A DNA stretch of 64,000 nucleotides from assembly GCA_002711415.1 (NCBI GenBank), contig PARI01000011.1, positions 55,218 to 119,217 of the forward strand. The letters are read 5' to 3'. Source of the stretch: Phycisphaerae bacterium (GTDB lineage Bacteria; Planctomycetota; Phycisphaerae; Phycisphaerales; SM1A02). Position numbers and translations under genes: made by a program. Of this stretch, positions 8,013 through 17,148 are shown in pieces. How positions within the stretch are numbered: the first letter of the stretch is position 1; each line of letters starts with the position of its first letter. The notes below the pieces were generated by a model, which was not told the origin of the DNA, did not search any database, and saw only the letters and a list, made by a program, of their open reading frames with translations.

Positions 8013-11000
8013 CTAGAACTGGTGAGAGCCAGACCAGGCCCGGTGCATCTGCTCGATGGTGACTGATCCGGGCTCCGAGCCGGAATCGACCAGGAGATCC
8101 AGACGAGGCTGGTCCGTGAACCGCCCCACGACCGCCCACGGAAGTCCCTCCAGGGCATCCGTGACAGCATCCAGGTCGCCGGGCTGGATCTCGAGCATGT
8201 ACCTGGAGGGTTCCTCGCTGAAGGCGATGGTCATGGGATCGAGCCCGTCCTCGGTCACGGGAACCGTGTCCAGCTCGATCCGGCAACCAATACCACCGGC
8301 CAGGCACATCTCCGCAACGGCGACGGCGAGCCCTCCCTCGCTGCAATCATGTGCCGACCGGACCAGGCGATTCGCGATCAGGCCGGCTACGGCGGCGGCC
8401 GTACGGGGCCCTCGCTGAAGATCGACCATGGGCAATCGATCATCATCGGTCGGTGACACGGACGAGAAGACGCTGCCACCCATGCGGCCGCTCGTCGAAC
8501 CGACCATGACCAGGAGATTGTCGGCGGACTTGGCGTCCATCGTGATGCAGTGGTCGAGCCTGGGCACGATGCCCATGCCCGAGATCAGGAGCGTGCTTGG
8601 AATCCGGATCGTCACGCCCTGATCAGTGGTGAACTGGTTGTTCAGGGAGTCCTTGCCGGAGATGAACGGGGCGCGGTACGCCTTGGCGCCGTCGTAGCAT
8701 GCTTCGGCGGCGCGAACCAGGCCGCCGAGGCTTTCACTGTCGCGACAGCCGGGCCAGCAGAAGTTGTCCAGGATCGCGATGCGATCCGGATCACAACCGA
8801 CGCAGACGAGGTTCCGCACGCACTCGTCGATCGCGGCCAGTCCCATCAGGTACGGATCGCTGGCAAGACCGGTCGCCAGGCCGTTGGCGATCGCCAGGCC
8901 CTGGTCCGATTCGGCAAGCGGCCGGATCACGGCGGCATCGGACGGCCCTGCACCGGGTCCGACAAGCGGCTTGATCACGGATCCGCCCTGGACCTCGTGG
9001 TCGTACTGGCGAATGATCCATTCCTTGGATGCGATGTTCGGGTGGCTCAGAAGCGACAGGAGCACGCTCTCGATCGCGTTCCGACCGGTGGAGACATCGA
9101 TCGGTTCGATTCCCTGGATCATGGTGCTCGCAGGCAGTGTCCGCGGCGGCCACTCGGCCTGGCGGACCGGTGTCGGGATCCCGTCATGCAGGAACGACAT
9201 CGGAAGACAGCCGATCTCCTGCCCCTCCCACCGAAGCACGAGTTCCCGGCCAGGTGTTCCAAACTCACCGAGATCGCACCACTCGACCTCGTGATCGAGG
9301 CAGATGGACGCGATCGTGTCGACGTGTTCGGGACTGACCGCCAGGACCATGCGTTCCTGTGCCTCGGAGATCCAGACCTCGGTCGGTGTCAGTCCACGGT
9401 ACTTCAACGGGGCGTTCTCAAGGTCGACCCGTGCGCCGAGGGTTTCACCCATCTCGCCGACGGCGCTGGAGAACCCGCCGGCTCCACAGTCGGTGATCGC
9501 GCTGAAGAGGCATCCGTCCTCGTGATCCCGCGCAGCGATGATCGCGTCAAGGGCCTTCTTCTCGGTGATGGCGTTCCCGATCTGCACCGCGTGGGAGAAC
9601 TCGTCCGCGTGGGAGTCGGTCAACTCGGCCGAGCTGAAGGTCGCGCCATGGATCCCGTCACGACCGGTCCGACCACCGATGGCGATGATCCGGTCACCGG
9701 CCCGGGGTTCACCCTCGACGAACTCGCGTGGGATCAGGCCGATGCATCCACAGAAGACGAGCGGGTTGCCTACGTACCGGTCATCGAACCATACGGTTCC
9801 GTTGAGAGTCGGAATACCCATCCTGTTGCCGTAGTCCCGGACACCCGCGACCACGTTGGAAAGGATCCGCCGAGGCCAGAGGCATCCCTGCGGAATAGAA
9901 TCCAGGTACGGGCTGCCGACACAGAACACATCCGTCGACGCGATCGGGCGAGCGGCCCTGCCGGTACCCATGATGTCCCTGATGCAGCCACCGATGCCCG
10001 TGGCCGCACCTCCATATGGCTCGAGGGCGGACGGATGGTTGTGGGTCTCGCACTTGAAGCAGACCCCCCACTCCTCGTCGAATCCGATCACGCCAGCATT
10101 GTCGACGAAGACCGAGAGACACCAGTCAATGCCGTCCTCGATCAGTTCGTGCGTCGCAGCCGCAACGGTGGACTTGAGCAGGTTCTCGATGGTCACGGAA
10201 CCATCCGCCTCGACCACGTGTCCCGGGCGACTCGCATCGATGATGGAGGCCGGATCGTCGTCCCCTTGCTGCTGCGTGTAGCGGATGGTCGACTTGAGCG
10301 TCTTGTGAACGCAGTGCTCGGACCATGTCTGTGCGAGCGTCTCAAGCTCGATTTCCCTTGGTTCCCGCTGGAGCGAGCGGTACTGGTCCTGGATGCACTT
10401 CATCTCCTGGAGATCAAGGAACAGGTGCGCATTGCGGGAGAGTTCCTCCAGCTGCCCGTCATCCAGGTCACGGATCGGGATCTCCCTGGTCGCCTGCTGT
10501 CGCGTGGTTCCCTTGGGGAACGACTCGGGAAAGAAGGGCTGGTCATGGATGTCATGAATGACCGGGTTAGCCAGGAGCGTCTCGGCGATCCTCGAAGCGG
10601 CCAGGTCGTCGACACCATGGAGATCCCACCGGTGACCGGTTCGAACCTGGACATCGACATCAAGCATCGAGCCGATCACCTGCATGACACTCTGTGCCGC
10701 CGGATCGGTGACGCCGGGAAGCGGATGAACCTCGATGGTCGTGACACCGGGTTCCGGCTGGACGCATTCAGCGGGAGCAAGCGAGATCACCGGGTACTGG
10801 GTGACTGGGTCCGCCAGGAGTTCCATCGCGATCCGCTCGATCATCTCCTGGTCGAGTCGGCCCTGGACCAAGTAGATCCATGCGTGCTCGACTCGTGATG
10901 GCACGAGGGAGACATCCAGGTCCGCCGAAGAACGGGCGACTGCCTCACCAGCGGCATCGGCCGAACCGGGCGACTGCCTGACCTCGATGCGACAGATGAT

Positions 11001-11048
11001 GGTGTCGGTCACTTGATCGGTCACTGGTTCTGCTGCGGCTCGAGGCAT
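8013..11048 (-). CDS. purL: FGAM synthase large subunit PurL with PurS-like N-terminus
   Basis: Converts FGAR to FGAM with ATP and ammonia from PurQ. At 1011 aa it is longer than small PurL (about 740) and shorter than the fused PurL-PurQ (about 1300). Residues about 18-95 and 105-190 each resemble a PurS subunit (second copy: P-L-P-G-V-T-D-P start, E-T-L-L-A-N-P-V-I end). The rest has the linker, E-H-C-V-H-K-T, F-K-C-E-T-H-N-H-P-S, and two AIR-synthase repeats with D-C-G-A-G-G and D-C-S-E-G-G. No glutaminase domain follows; PurQ is separate. The gene starts 23 bases after a porin stop with no terminator between them. Confidence 0.94.
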   Translation of the reverse strand: MPRAAAEPVTDQVTDTIICRIEVRQSPGSADAAGEAVARSSADLDVSLVPSRVEHAWIYLVQGRLDQEMIERIAMELLADPVTQYPVISLAPAECVQPEPGVTTIEVHPLPGVTDPAAQSVMQVIGSMLDVDVQVRTGHRWDLHGVDDLAASRIAETLLANPVIHDIHDQPFFPESFPKGTTRQQATREIPIRDLDDGQLEELSRNAHLFLDLQEMKCIQDQYRSLQREPREIELETLAQTWSEHCVHKTLKSTIRYTQQQGDDDPASIIDASRPGHVVEADGSVTIENLLKSTVAAATHELIEDGIDWCLSVFVDNAGVIGFDEEWGVCFKCETHNHPSALEPYGGAATGIGGCIRDIMGTGRAARPIASTDVFCVGSPYLDSIPQGCLWPRRILSNVVAGVRDYGNRMGIPTLNGTVWFDDRYVGNPLVFCGCIGLIPREFVEGEPRAGDRIIAIGGRTGRDGIHGATFSSAELTDSHADEFSHAVQIGNAITEKKALDAIIAARDHEDGCLFSAITDCGAGGFSSAVGEMGETLGARVDLENAPLKYRGLTPTEVWISEAQERMVLAVSPEHVDTIASICLDHEVEWCDLGEFGTPGRELVLRWEGQEIGCLPMSFLHDGIPTPVRQAEWPPRTLPASTMIQGIEPIDVSTGRNAIESVLLSLLSHPNIASKEWIIRQYDHEVQGGSVIKPLVGPGAGPSDAAVIRPLAESDQGLAIANGLATGLASDPYLMGLAAIDECVRNLVCVGCDPDRIAILDNFCWPGCRDSESLGGLVRAAEACYDGAKAYRAPFISGKDSLNNQFTTDQGVTIRIPSTLLISGMGIVPRLDHCITMDAKSADNLLVMVGSTSGRMGGSVFSSVSPTDDDRLPMVDLQRGPRTAAAVAGLIANRLVRSAHDCSEGGLAVAVAEMCLAGGIGCRIELDTVPVTEDGLDPMTIAFSEEPSRYMLEIQPGDLDAVTDALEGLPWAVVGRFTDQPRLDLLVDSGSEPGSVTIEQMHRAWSGSHQF

Positions 11049-11071
11049 CCTTCTCTCGAGAAATCGGTAAC

Positions 11072-12685
11072 TCAGAATAGAAGCTGGAACTGTGTCCTGA
11101 TGACGATCTGGGGCTGGGCATCCGAGCTCTGGTCGGGCCTGAATCCCGCGATGTCGCTTGAGAAGTACTCGGTCATCTCGTTGAATGTCAGGCTGATGTC
11201 TCCACTGAGCTTGACGTCCTGACCGTCGAGGTAGTAATTGGCGCCAAGGGTCATCGCCAGGAGATCTCCATCAGGAGCGAATCCTGCAGGATTGCCCGGG
11301 AAGTCGAACCCGTGGATGTTGTAATCCCCGTACTCGAACCTGGCGAACCCCTCGAGCTTGGGGGTGAAATAGAGCCCCCCCTGGGCGGTCGCACCCCATC
11401 CAGAAGCGCTGTCGGTGTTCTGGACCAGCGAATCAATGTCCATCCAGACGTAGTACCCGGAGAAGAACAGGTTGGCGCCACCGAACTGGAACGAGGCATC
11501 GGCGGTGACTGCCCAGAAATCAGTCGTGAAGGTTTCATCCGGAGTCGGGAAGGACTGCCCCTCGAGCTTGGCCCCGCTCTCGTCCTTCTGGTAGTGACCA
11601 GCCAATCCGAACATCATCGCGAAAGGCTGTCCCATGGGGCTGGTCATCGCCTTGAAGGACTGCCAGTCACCAGCAGGCTTCCACTCCAGTCGGGAGGTGA
11701 AGGAGAAGTCGGAGGTCGGATCGGACCAGGGCGAGTTGGCGAAATCAAACCTGGTGAAGCCGCCGAACTGCTTCGCACCTGTGCCGGCGATCGTGAAGGG
11801 CAGATTCACCGAACCACCATCGGTGTACGACAGGGCCCAGGAGAAGTCGCTGCCGCGGTAGTAAAGCTCCAATCCCTGACTGCGACCGAGGTTGAACGCC
11901 TCGTTGACCAGGGAACGCTCGATCACCTGCTGGTACGCGCTGGAGACAAGCTCCTCGCGGCTGAAGGGAAGCTTGAACTGGCCGATCCTCAGGCTCCAGT
12001 CCTCGGTCAGGTTGTAGCGAGCCCATGCGTCAAGCAACCTGAAACCACCCCGGTCCCCATTGCTGATATCAGGCGTGACCTGACCAGTGACGCCGCGACT
12101 GAATTCGCCACGAACCAGGTATTGAAGATCGGGACCGAACACGTGCCCCCTGAAGGTCAGCCGTGTCCTCGTGTTCTCGAATCCCCATCTCCAGCGATCC
12201 AGTCCACCGTTGTTGTTGAAGGGATTCGGATTGACATACCGGGTGTGGTTCAGGACGAACCGGAACTGGGTCATGCCATCGATCTTGAGGAGAAACCGAC
12301 CGTCAGGACTGGCCAGGAAGAAGCCGTCGTTCCAACCGGCAGTCATGGCATCGGACTGGAGCGATGCCCGTGTCCCAGCATCGGCAAGCACGTCGGTCAC
12401 CACGGTTCGAATCTGCTGGGCCCGCTGCTCACTGAGCCACTGTTCACCCTCGGAAGCCTTCAGGTGCCTCACCTCGTCCTCGAGGACCTGGTTGGCGGAC
12501 TCGAGTTGCTCGACACGCTTGAGAAGCTCCTGCATCTCCTGGACGTCCAACCCACCAGCCTTGCTGGAGGAATCGGTCTCGCCATGGGCCCCCATCACAC
12601 CCGGTACAAGCAACAGAGCAAGAGCGAGCAACCATGCGGTGATGGTGCTCATCGTGATCTGGCAGGTCGCTCGTGTGTCCGGCAT
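11072..12685 (-). CDS. Outer-membrane porin, OprO/OprP-like (paralogue 1 of 3)
   Basis: Predicted beta-barrel porin of 537 aa. A signal peptide (about residues 1-36) is followed by an acidic coiled coil with Q-E-M-Q-E-L-L-K-R-V-E-Q-L-E, a conserved A-G-T-R-A-S-L-Q-S segment shared with both neighbours, then alternating barrel strands ending in a C-terminal aromatic (L-Q-F...L-L-F). The segment I-G-Q-F-K-L-P-F-S-R-E-E-L resembles phosphate-selective porins; anion specificity is not established. ATG 12685 has GGAG 9 nt upstream; the frame continues upstream through a terminator, so the longer reading is rejected. This copy is the most diverged of the three and has no terminator before purL. Confidence 0.82.
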   Translation of the reverse strand: MPDTRATCQITMSTITAWLLALALLLVPGVMGAHGETDSSSKAGGLDVQEMQELLKRVEQLESANQVLEDEVRHLKASEGEQWLSEQRAQQIRTVVTDVLADAGTRASLQSDAMTAGWNDGFFLASPDGRFLLKIDGMTQFRFVLNHTRYVNPNPFNNNGGLDRWRWGFENTRTRLTFRGHVFGPDLQYLVRGEFSRGVTGQVTPDISNGDRGGFRLLDAWARYNLTEDWSLRIGQFKLPFSREELVSSAYQQVIERSLVNEAFNLGRSQGLELYYRGSDFSWALSYTDGGSVNLPFTIAGTGAKQFGGFTRFDFANSPWSDPTSDFSFTSRLEWKPAGDWQSFKAMTSPMGQPFAMMFGLAGHYQKDESGAKLEGQSFPTPDETFTTDFWAVTADASFQFGGANLFFSGYYVWMDIDSLVQNTDSASGWGATAQGGLYFTPKLEGFARFEYGDYNIHGFDFPGNPAGFAPDGDLLAMTLGANYYLDGQDVKLSGDISLTFNEMTEYFSSDIAGFRPDQSSDAQPQIVIRTQFQLLF

Positions 12686-12766
12686 GCGCAGGTGCTCCAA
12701 GTCTGTGGCTGGCCGGATGATACCCCTAGACGGGGTTCTTGGTGGTCCGACTGGGTACGGTCGATC

Positions 12767-12801
12767 AAAAAAGACCGACCGGCCCCGTCGGGGCCGGTCG
12801 G
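12767..12801 (-). terminator. Intrinsic terminator after porin 2
   Basis: Perfect 13-bp inverted repeat (12775-12787 with 12789-12801, GC-rich) followed on the minus strand by TCTTTTTT. It lies about 70 bases beyond the stop of the porin at 12873-14282 and should end that transcript before porin 1. Confidence 0.9.
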
Positions 12802-12872
12802 AAAAGTCCACCATCTGAGTTCGGATCAAGAACTTGCGCCCTGACCCGGCAGGCGGATGAATCTTCTCTTGA

Positions 12873-14282
12873 TCAGAACAGCAACTGGAGCTGGGTCCTG
12901 AGAACAAACTGGCCGCTTTCATCCTGGGCGTCCTGGAGCCAGTCGGCACCACCACTGCTGAAGTTGACGACCGGGTCGAACGCGTAGCCGAAATCGGTGG
13001 TCCACTTGATCGCATGCTTGGCCATGTACCAGTTGACACCGAAGGTCAGGATGTTGGCATGGGTCGGATCACCAGCAGCGTTGTTGCCGGTGTCACTGTC
13101 ACCATATGAGTAACGAGCAGCGATCTCGATCTCGTCGGTGACGAAGACGCCGCCCTGGATGACGAACCCCCACTGGTTGATGGTCTCCGAATTCGGAGCA
13201 ACCGCAACGGTTGTTGTTGCATCGCGAACATCACGCCACACGAATGAGCCGAACAGATTCGCCCCACCGAACTCGGCACTCACATCCGCGGTCAGGCCGA
13301 AGACTCGTGCCTCGGGAGTATTCCCCGCGACATTCGCCCTTTCCCATAGCATCGCGGCACCGATCATGAGACCGAAGTCCTCTCCACGGAAACTGGTGAA
13401 GTCCTTGAACTGCTTCCAGTCTCCAGCAACCTTGAACTCTGCTCGAGCGGCGAAGGCGTAATCCGTGGTGCGGTTGTTGAACGCGGTGTTTCGGGTTTCG
13501 GCAATACCGTTGGTCCAACCGTTGCCACTTGCCTGGATGCCCTGGGAGTACATCACTGAACCACGGATGGCATCGCCTGCATACTCCAGCGAGATGCCCT
13601 GGTCACGGCCCTGGTTGAAATACTCATTGACCAGCGAGCGTTCCACCATCAACTGCTTGCTGCTTGAAACGAGTTCTTCACGCAGGAAGGGTGCCTTGTA
13701 CTGGCCTACCTTGACGGCGAATCCGTTGCCGAAGTCCTTGCGGATCCAGGCATCCTCGAGATTGAAGAAGCCACCGTTCCGACCAAAGCCACCATTGACA
13801 TAGAACTGCCAGCTCGGGTCGACGACGTGACCCTTGAACTTCAGCTTGACGCGACGCATCTCGAAGCCCCATTCATTCTCGTTCTGGCCGACTCCTGGAT
13901 CCTTTCGATGGTTCCATACCCAGCGAGTCTGGATCTGACCAGAGATGTTGAGCCTGAAGTTACCGTCTGCGCTGGCCAGGAAGAAACCCTTGTCCCAGCC
14001 GGCGGTGGCGCCGGAACTCTGGAGGCTTGCGCGTGTGCCAGAATCAGCGAGAACATCCTCGACGATTCCGCGAATCTCACCGGCACGCTTCTCGGTCAGC
14101 CAGTCGTTTCCATCGGCCGCCTTGAGTTCGGCGATTTCCGCCTGCTGAATGTCGACGGTGCGCTTGAGTTCGGCGATCTGTGAAAGAGCATCCTGGTTGA
14201 TGTCATTGGTCGAACCGATGACGAAGCCCGGAGCTCCCAGCAAGGCTACAACACAGGCCGCCCCTCTGGTCTTCATGGACAT
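12873..14282 (-). CDS. Outer-membrane porin, OprO/OprP-like (paralogue 2 of 3)
   Basis: Predicted 16-stranded-type porin of 469 aa. Signal peptide (residues 1-24), a coiled coil with heptads I-A-E-L-K and I-A-E-L-K-A-A, the family segment D-S-G-T-R-A-S-L-Q-S-S-G, and a barrel beginning near F-R-L-N-I-S-G-Q-I-Q. V-G-Q-Y-K-A-P-F-L-R-E-E-L matches the OprO/P region; the C-terminus ends L-Q-L-L-F. ATG 14282 has AGGAG 7 nt upstream. It has its own terminator (12767-12801) and a 329-base upstream region, so it is probably monocistronic. It is closest to paralogue 3. Confidence 0.85.
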   Translation of the reverse strand: MSMKTRGAACVVALLGAPGFVIGSTNDINQDALSQIAELKRTVDIQQAEIAELKAADGNDWLTEKRAGEIRGIVEDVLADSGTRASLQSSGATAGWDKGFFLASADGNFRLNISGQIQTRWVWNHRKDPGVGQNENEWGFEMRRVKLKFKGHVVDPSWQFYVNGGFGRNGGFFNLEDAWIRKDFGNGFAVKVGQYKAPFLREELVSSSKQLMVERSLVNEYFNQGRDQGISLEYAGDAIRGSVMYSQGIQASGNGWTNGIAETRNTAFNNRTTDYAFAARAEFKVAGDWKQFKDFTSFRGEDFGLMIGAAMLWERANVAGNTPEARVFGLTADVSAEFGGANLFGSFVWRDVRDATTTVAVAPNSETINQWGFVIQGGVFVTDEIEIAARYSYGDSDTGNNAAGDPTHANILTFGVNWYMAKHAIKWTTDFGYAFDPVVNFSSGGADWLQDAQDESGQFVLRTQLQLLF

Positions 14283-14611
14283 GTTGTGACTCCTGTTCTT
14301 GTCTGTTTGAAGGAACTGTTCTTGATACTGCCATTCAAAACGGGAGGTGACCCTACAAGGCCGACCACCATGCAGGCCACGTGACCCAGAAGAGGGCTTT
14401 TCACGCTTCCCGCCATGCGCGACACGATACTCAGGAGAATGCCTCCTGTCATGTCCATCGGGGCCCTTGAATTGCTAAGAATCTGCTAGGCGAGGTCGGG
14501 CCAGGCTGGGCTGAATGAAAAACCGGCCAGCCCGAATGGGCTGGCCGGTGAAACTTCATGCCGTAAGGCTCTTGGGATCCAACGGGTGGATGTCGCCTGG
14601 AGCCCGGTGCC
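14283..14611. other. Intergenic region between porins 2 and 3
   Basis: Contains the terminator of porin 3 (14518-14549) and the leader of porin 2 with its Shine-Dalgarno AGGAG. Short minus-strand frames in it lack coding character. I see no RNA gene and no confident promoter. Confidence 0.5.
14518..14549 (-). terminator. Intrinsic terminator after porin 3
   Basis: A 12-bp perfect stem (14522-14533 with 14538-14549, loop GAAT) followed on the minus strand by TTTTCATT. It sits about 60 bases beyond the stop of the porin at 14612-16048. Confidence 0.88.
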
Positions 14612-16048
14612 TCAGAAGAGAAGCTGAAGCTGCGTCCGGAGAGCGAACTGGCCGCTTTCCTTCTGCGTGGTGTTATCCGTAAGGATATTGGCCTGTGGGT
14701 CAGCAAACGCAATGATGGGGTTGAAGCCGACGGTGAAGTCGGTCGTCCACTTGACGGTCTCCCTGGCGAAGTACCAGTTGACACCGAAGGTCAGTGCGTT
14801 CAGACGATCCGTAGCGAACGGAGCGTTGTTGACGTCGGTCTTGGCCTGGCCGTACTCGTATCGAGCAAAGATCTCGATCTCGTCGGTGATGAAGAAGCCG
14901 CCCTGGAACATGAAGCCCCACTGGCTGACGCTGTCTTCGTTGCCTGCACCAGCGTTGGTATTGGCATCACTGACGTGTCGATAGACGAACGAACCGAAGA
15001 GGTTGGCTCCACCGAAGTCAGCACTGACATCAGCAGTGAGTCCGAAGACCCGTGCTTCGTCGCCAGCAGCACCAGCGTTTGCACTGTTCGCCTTTTCCCA
15101 GATCATGGCAGCACCGATCAGAAGACCGAAGTCCTCGCCACGCCAGCTGGTCATGTCGTCGAACTGGCTCCAGGTACCGGCAGCCTTGAACTCACCACGA
15201 GCCGAGAAGGCATAGTCGGTGGTGCGACCGGTGAAGGGAGAGTTCTGCGAGCTGAGGATCGGGTTGGCCCAACCTGGCCCAGCGCCGTTCGCTGACTGAG
15301 CAATACCATCCGAGTACATCACGTGGACGGCGAAGGCGTCGGCAGCGTAGCTGAGCATCGCACCCTGGGAGTAATCAGTCTGTCCAAAGTAGTTGGACAG
15401 GAGTGATCGCTCCACAGTGAGCTGATTGGCGCTGGAGACGTTCAGTTCACGCATGTAGGGAGCACGGAACTGGCCAACACGGAGGCTGAAGCCGTTTCCG
15501 AAGTCCTTGTTGACGTATGCGTTCTGCAGGTTGGCAAAGCCATTGACATTGCTGGTGCCTGAGAATGCCATGCTGACCATGTACTGCCAGCTGGGATCAA
15601 CCACGTGGCCGCTGAAGAACAGCTTGGTACGAGCAAGCTCGAAGCCCCAGTTGTTCTCTTCGGCGTTACCACCGACGTTTGGATCCTTGCGATGGTTCCA
15701 TGCCCAGCGGACCTGGACCTGGCCATCAATGTTGAGGCGGAAGTTGCCGTCGGAGCTGGCCAGGAAGAAGCCGTTGTCCCAGCCGGCGGTGGCGCCGGAG
15801 CTCTGGAGGCTCGCCCGTGTGTCAGCATCAGCAAGAACGTCCTGGACGATACCGCGAATCTCGGTCGCCCTCTGCTCAGTCAGCCAGTTGTCGCCTTCGG
15901 TGGCCTTCAGCTCAGCGAGCTCAGCCTTGAGTTCAGCGATCTGTGCAAGAGCATCATTGTCAGCATCGGTAGCAGCACCGAAGGCAACGCCCGAAAGGGT
16001 CATGGCCGCGGCACCTGCAACGAAACCAACTCGCTTGGTCAGAGTCAT
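14612..16048 (-). CDS. Outer-membrane porin, OprO/OprP-like (paralogue 3 of 3)
   Basis: Predicted porin of 478 aa. Signal peptide to about residue 25 (G-V-A-F-G-A), a coiled coil I-A-E-L-K-A-E-L-A-E-L-K, the shared segment A-D-T-R-A-S-L-Q-S-S-G-A-T-A-G-W, barrel strands, V-G-Q-F-R-A-P-Y-M-R-E and a C-terminal L-Q-L-L-F. ATG 16048 has AGGAG 9 nt upstream. It is preceded by an unusually AT-rich 500-base region and followed by its own terminator. The strong signals suggest high expression, perhaps a major outer-membrane protein of this cell; that is inference. Confidence 0.87.
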   Translation of the reverse strand: MTLTKRVGFVAGAAAMTLSGVAFGAATDADNDALAQIAELKAELAELKATEGDNWLTEQRATEIRGIVQDVLADADTRASLQSSGATAGWDNGFFLASSDGNFRLNIDGQVQVRWAWNHRKDPNVGGNAEENNWGFELARTKLFFSGHVVDPSWQYMVSMAFSGTSNVNGFANLQNAYVNKDFGNGFSLRVGQFRAPYMRELNVSSANQLTVERSLLSNYFGQTDYSQGAMLSYAADAFAVHVMYSDGIAQSANGAGPGWANPILSSQNSPFTGRTTDYAFSARGEFKAAGTWSQFDDMTSWRGEDFGLLIGAAMIWEKANSANAGAAGDEARVFGLTADVSADFGGANLFGSFVYRHVSDANTNAGAGNEDSVSQWGFMFQGGFFITDEIEIFARYEYGQAKTDVNNAPFATDRLNALTFGVNWYFARETVKWTTDFTVGFNPIIAFADPQANILTDNTTQKESGQFALRTQLQLLF

Positions 16049-16561
16049 CTATTGGCTCTCCTATCTAAGGGTCGGATCACCGCCCTACGTTTGACGGTGC
16101 ATCCTGTTGATTCATCCACCCGCCCGTCAACGTCCACCAACGAGGCGGAAGCCGGACGTGATTTCCATATCGGCCCCATGGACCGGATTTGATAAGCGGG
16201 AGATGATACTGATCTGCGTGGAATCCGCTAGGGGATGCGGATGACGGGACTGTGTATCGCGATATAGCACAGGCTACATTTTGAATAAATCGATACGTAA
16301 GTGCTTTTATATCAATATCTTAACCAGCCAAGAGAAAACCCCCATCACATGGGTTGATAGAAAAAAAAACTCACAAATGCCCCGGGTTGTCCAGATTCGA
16401 CAAAAACGGCTCAAACCACTGGGTGATCCAATGGCTTGTCGCGGAGTGGATGAATGCCATCCAAGCTGCCAGGAACCTTGATCTGGGGAGAAAAACAGCG
16501 TTTTCATGCCTGAAAACGCTGTTGAAGATTCAATGGAGGGTGTCACAGGTGATGCCAGAGG
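16049..16561. other. AT-rich intergenic region upstream of porin 3
   Basis: This 513-base stretch holds the porin 3 leader, an AT-rich core at about 16255-16400 that contrasts with the GC-rich surroundings, and the terminator of the next minus-strand gene (16489-16523). On the minus strand a weak extended -10 (TGCTATATC, 16269-16261) could be the porin promoter. Small frames here have no Shine-Dalgarno or coding character. Confidence 0.5.
16489..16523 (-). terminator. Intrinsic terminator after the 68-aa gene
   Basis: Perfect 13-bp stem (16494-16506 with 16511-16523, loop TGCC). On the minus strand the T pair ending the stem runs on into TTT, giving five T in a row. It lies about 40 bases beyond the stop of 16562-16768. 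Confidence 0.85.
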
Positions 16562-16768
16562 TCACCGCCCCCTCTTGATCTGGTGGACCCAGCGACCGTA
16601 CTCCATGATCACTCGTCGTCTCTGGGCTGGCGAGGGCCACTTTGCAGGATCTGAACCGAATGCGGTCTCGTGACGCCACTTCCAGTAGCGGTTGTTCATG
16701 CGGAAACCGGATCCTGCAGCCAGCAGCAGCAGTTCCCATGCGGATGTGAGTATGGGCCAGGGTTTCAT
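16562..16768 (-). CDS. Small hypothetical protein, basic and Trp-rich
   Basis: A 68-aa protein I cannot assign to a named family. It has a short hydrophobic N-terminal stretch (A-W-E-L-L-L-L-A-A-G) followed by a basic, aromatic C-terminal half containing R-Y-W-K-W-R-H-E-T-A-F-G and E-Y-G-R-W-V. The composition looks like a real protein, and a strong terminator follows it. ATG 16768 is chosen because upstream residues in the frame lack coding character. It could be a membrane-proximal small protein. Confidence 0.55.
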   Translation of the reverse strand: MKPWPILTSAWELLLLAAGSGFRMNNRYWKWRHETAFGSDPAKWPSPAQRRRVIMEYGRWVHQIKRGR

Positions 16769-17148
16769 GCCGTGATTGTATCGCGCACTCCGCCGCAACG
16801 GCCAGGCGACTGGCATGGAGCAGGAACCAGGTACATGCAATGACAACGCCATGTCACGATCACTCATCGTCGAACATCATGGGTGCATCGAGCAGGCTGC
16901 TCAACACGATTGTTCGTTGTGGCAAGTCAACAAAAGTGGAAAAAGGTAGTGCATTGGCACTTGTACGGACGAAAGAACTTTGCCTAGAGTGGGAGATATG
17001 CACGTGGGGCACAACACCCACGTTCCACTTCGAACCACCGTGAAGACGCCGATCGACGCTCCGACACGATCGGCGTCTTCTCTTGCGCCAACATGGAGAA
17101 CACCTTCAATAGGGGTCCTAGTTCGCGGAATACCCGTGGGCGAATCGA
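16769..17148. other. Gene-free region with two nested or perfect inverted repeats
   Basis: This 380-base stretch downstream of nuoH has no convincing ORF. It holds a nested hairpin (ACGTGGG 17002-17008 with CCCACGT 17017-17023, flanked by AGTGG and CCACT) and, 20 bases on, a perfect 14-bp stem (17042-17055 with 17067-17080). The second stem is followed on the plus strand by TCTTG and on the minus strand by no T run. It could be a plus-strand small RNA with a weak terminator, or a processed 3' end of nuoH. Confidence 0.4.

Noticed and set aside
8550-10898. 782-codon plus-strand open frame opposite purL
   Set aside because: Pure antisense shadow of a strongly conserved gene in GC-rich DNA; no Shine-Dalgarno or domain.
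11312-12844. 510-codon plus-strand frame opposite porin 1
   Set aside because: Antisense shadow, and it runs into a terminator region.
16281-16578. Small plus-strand frames in the AT-rich gap
   Set aside because: No ribosome binding site; they overlap a minus-strand terminator.
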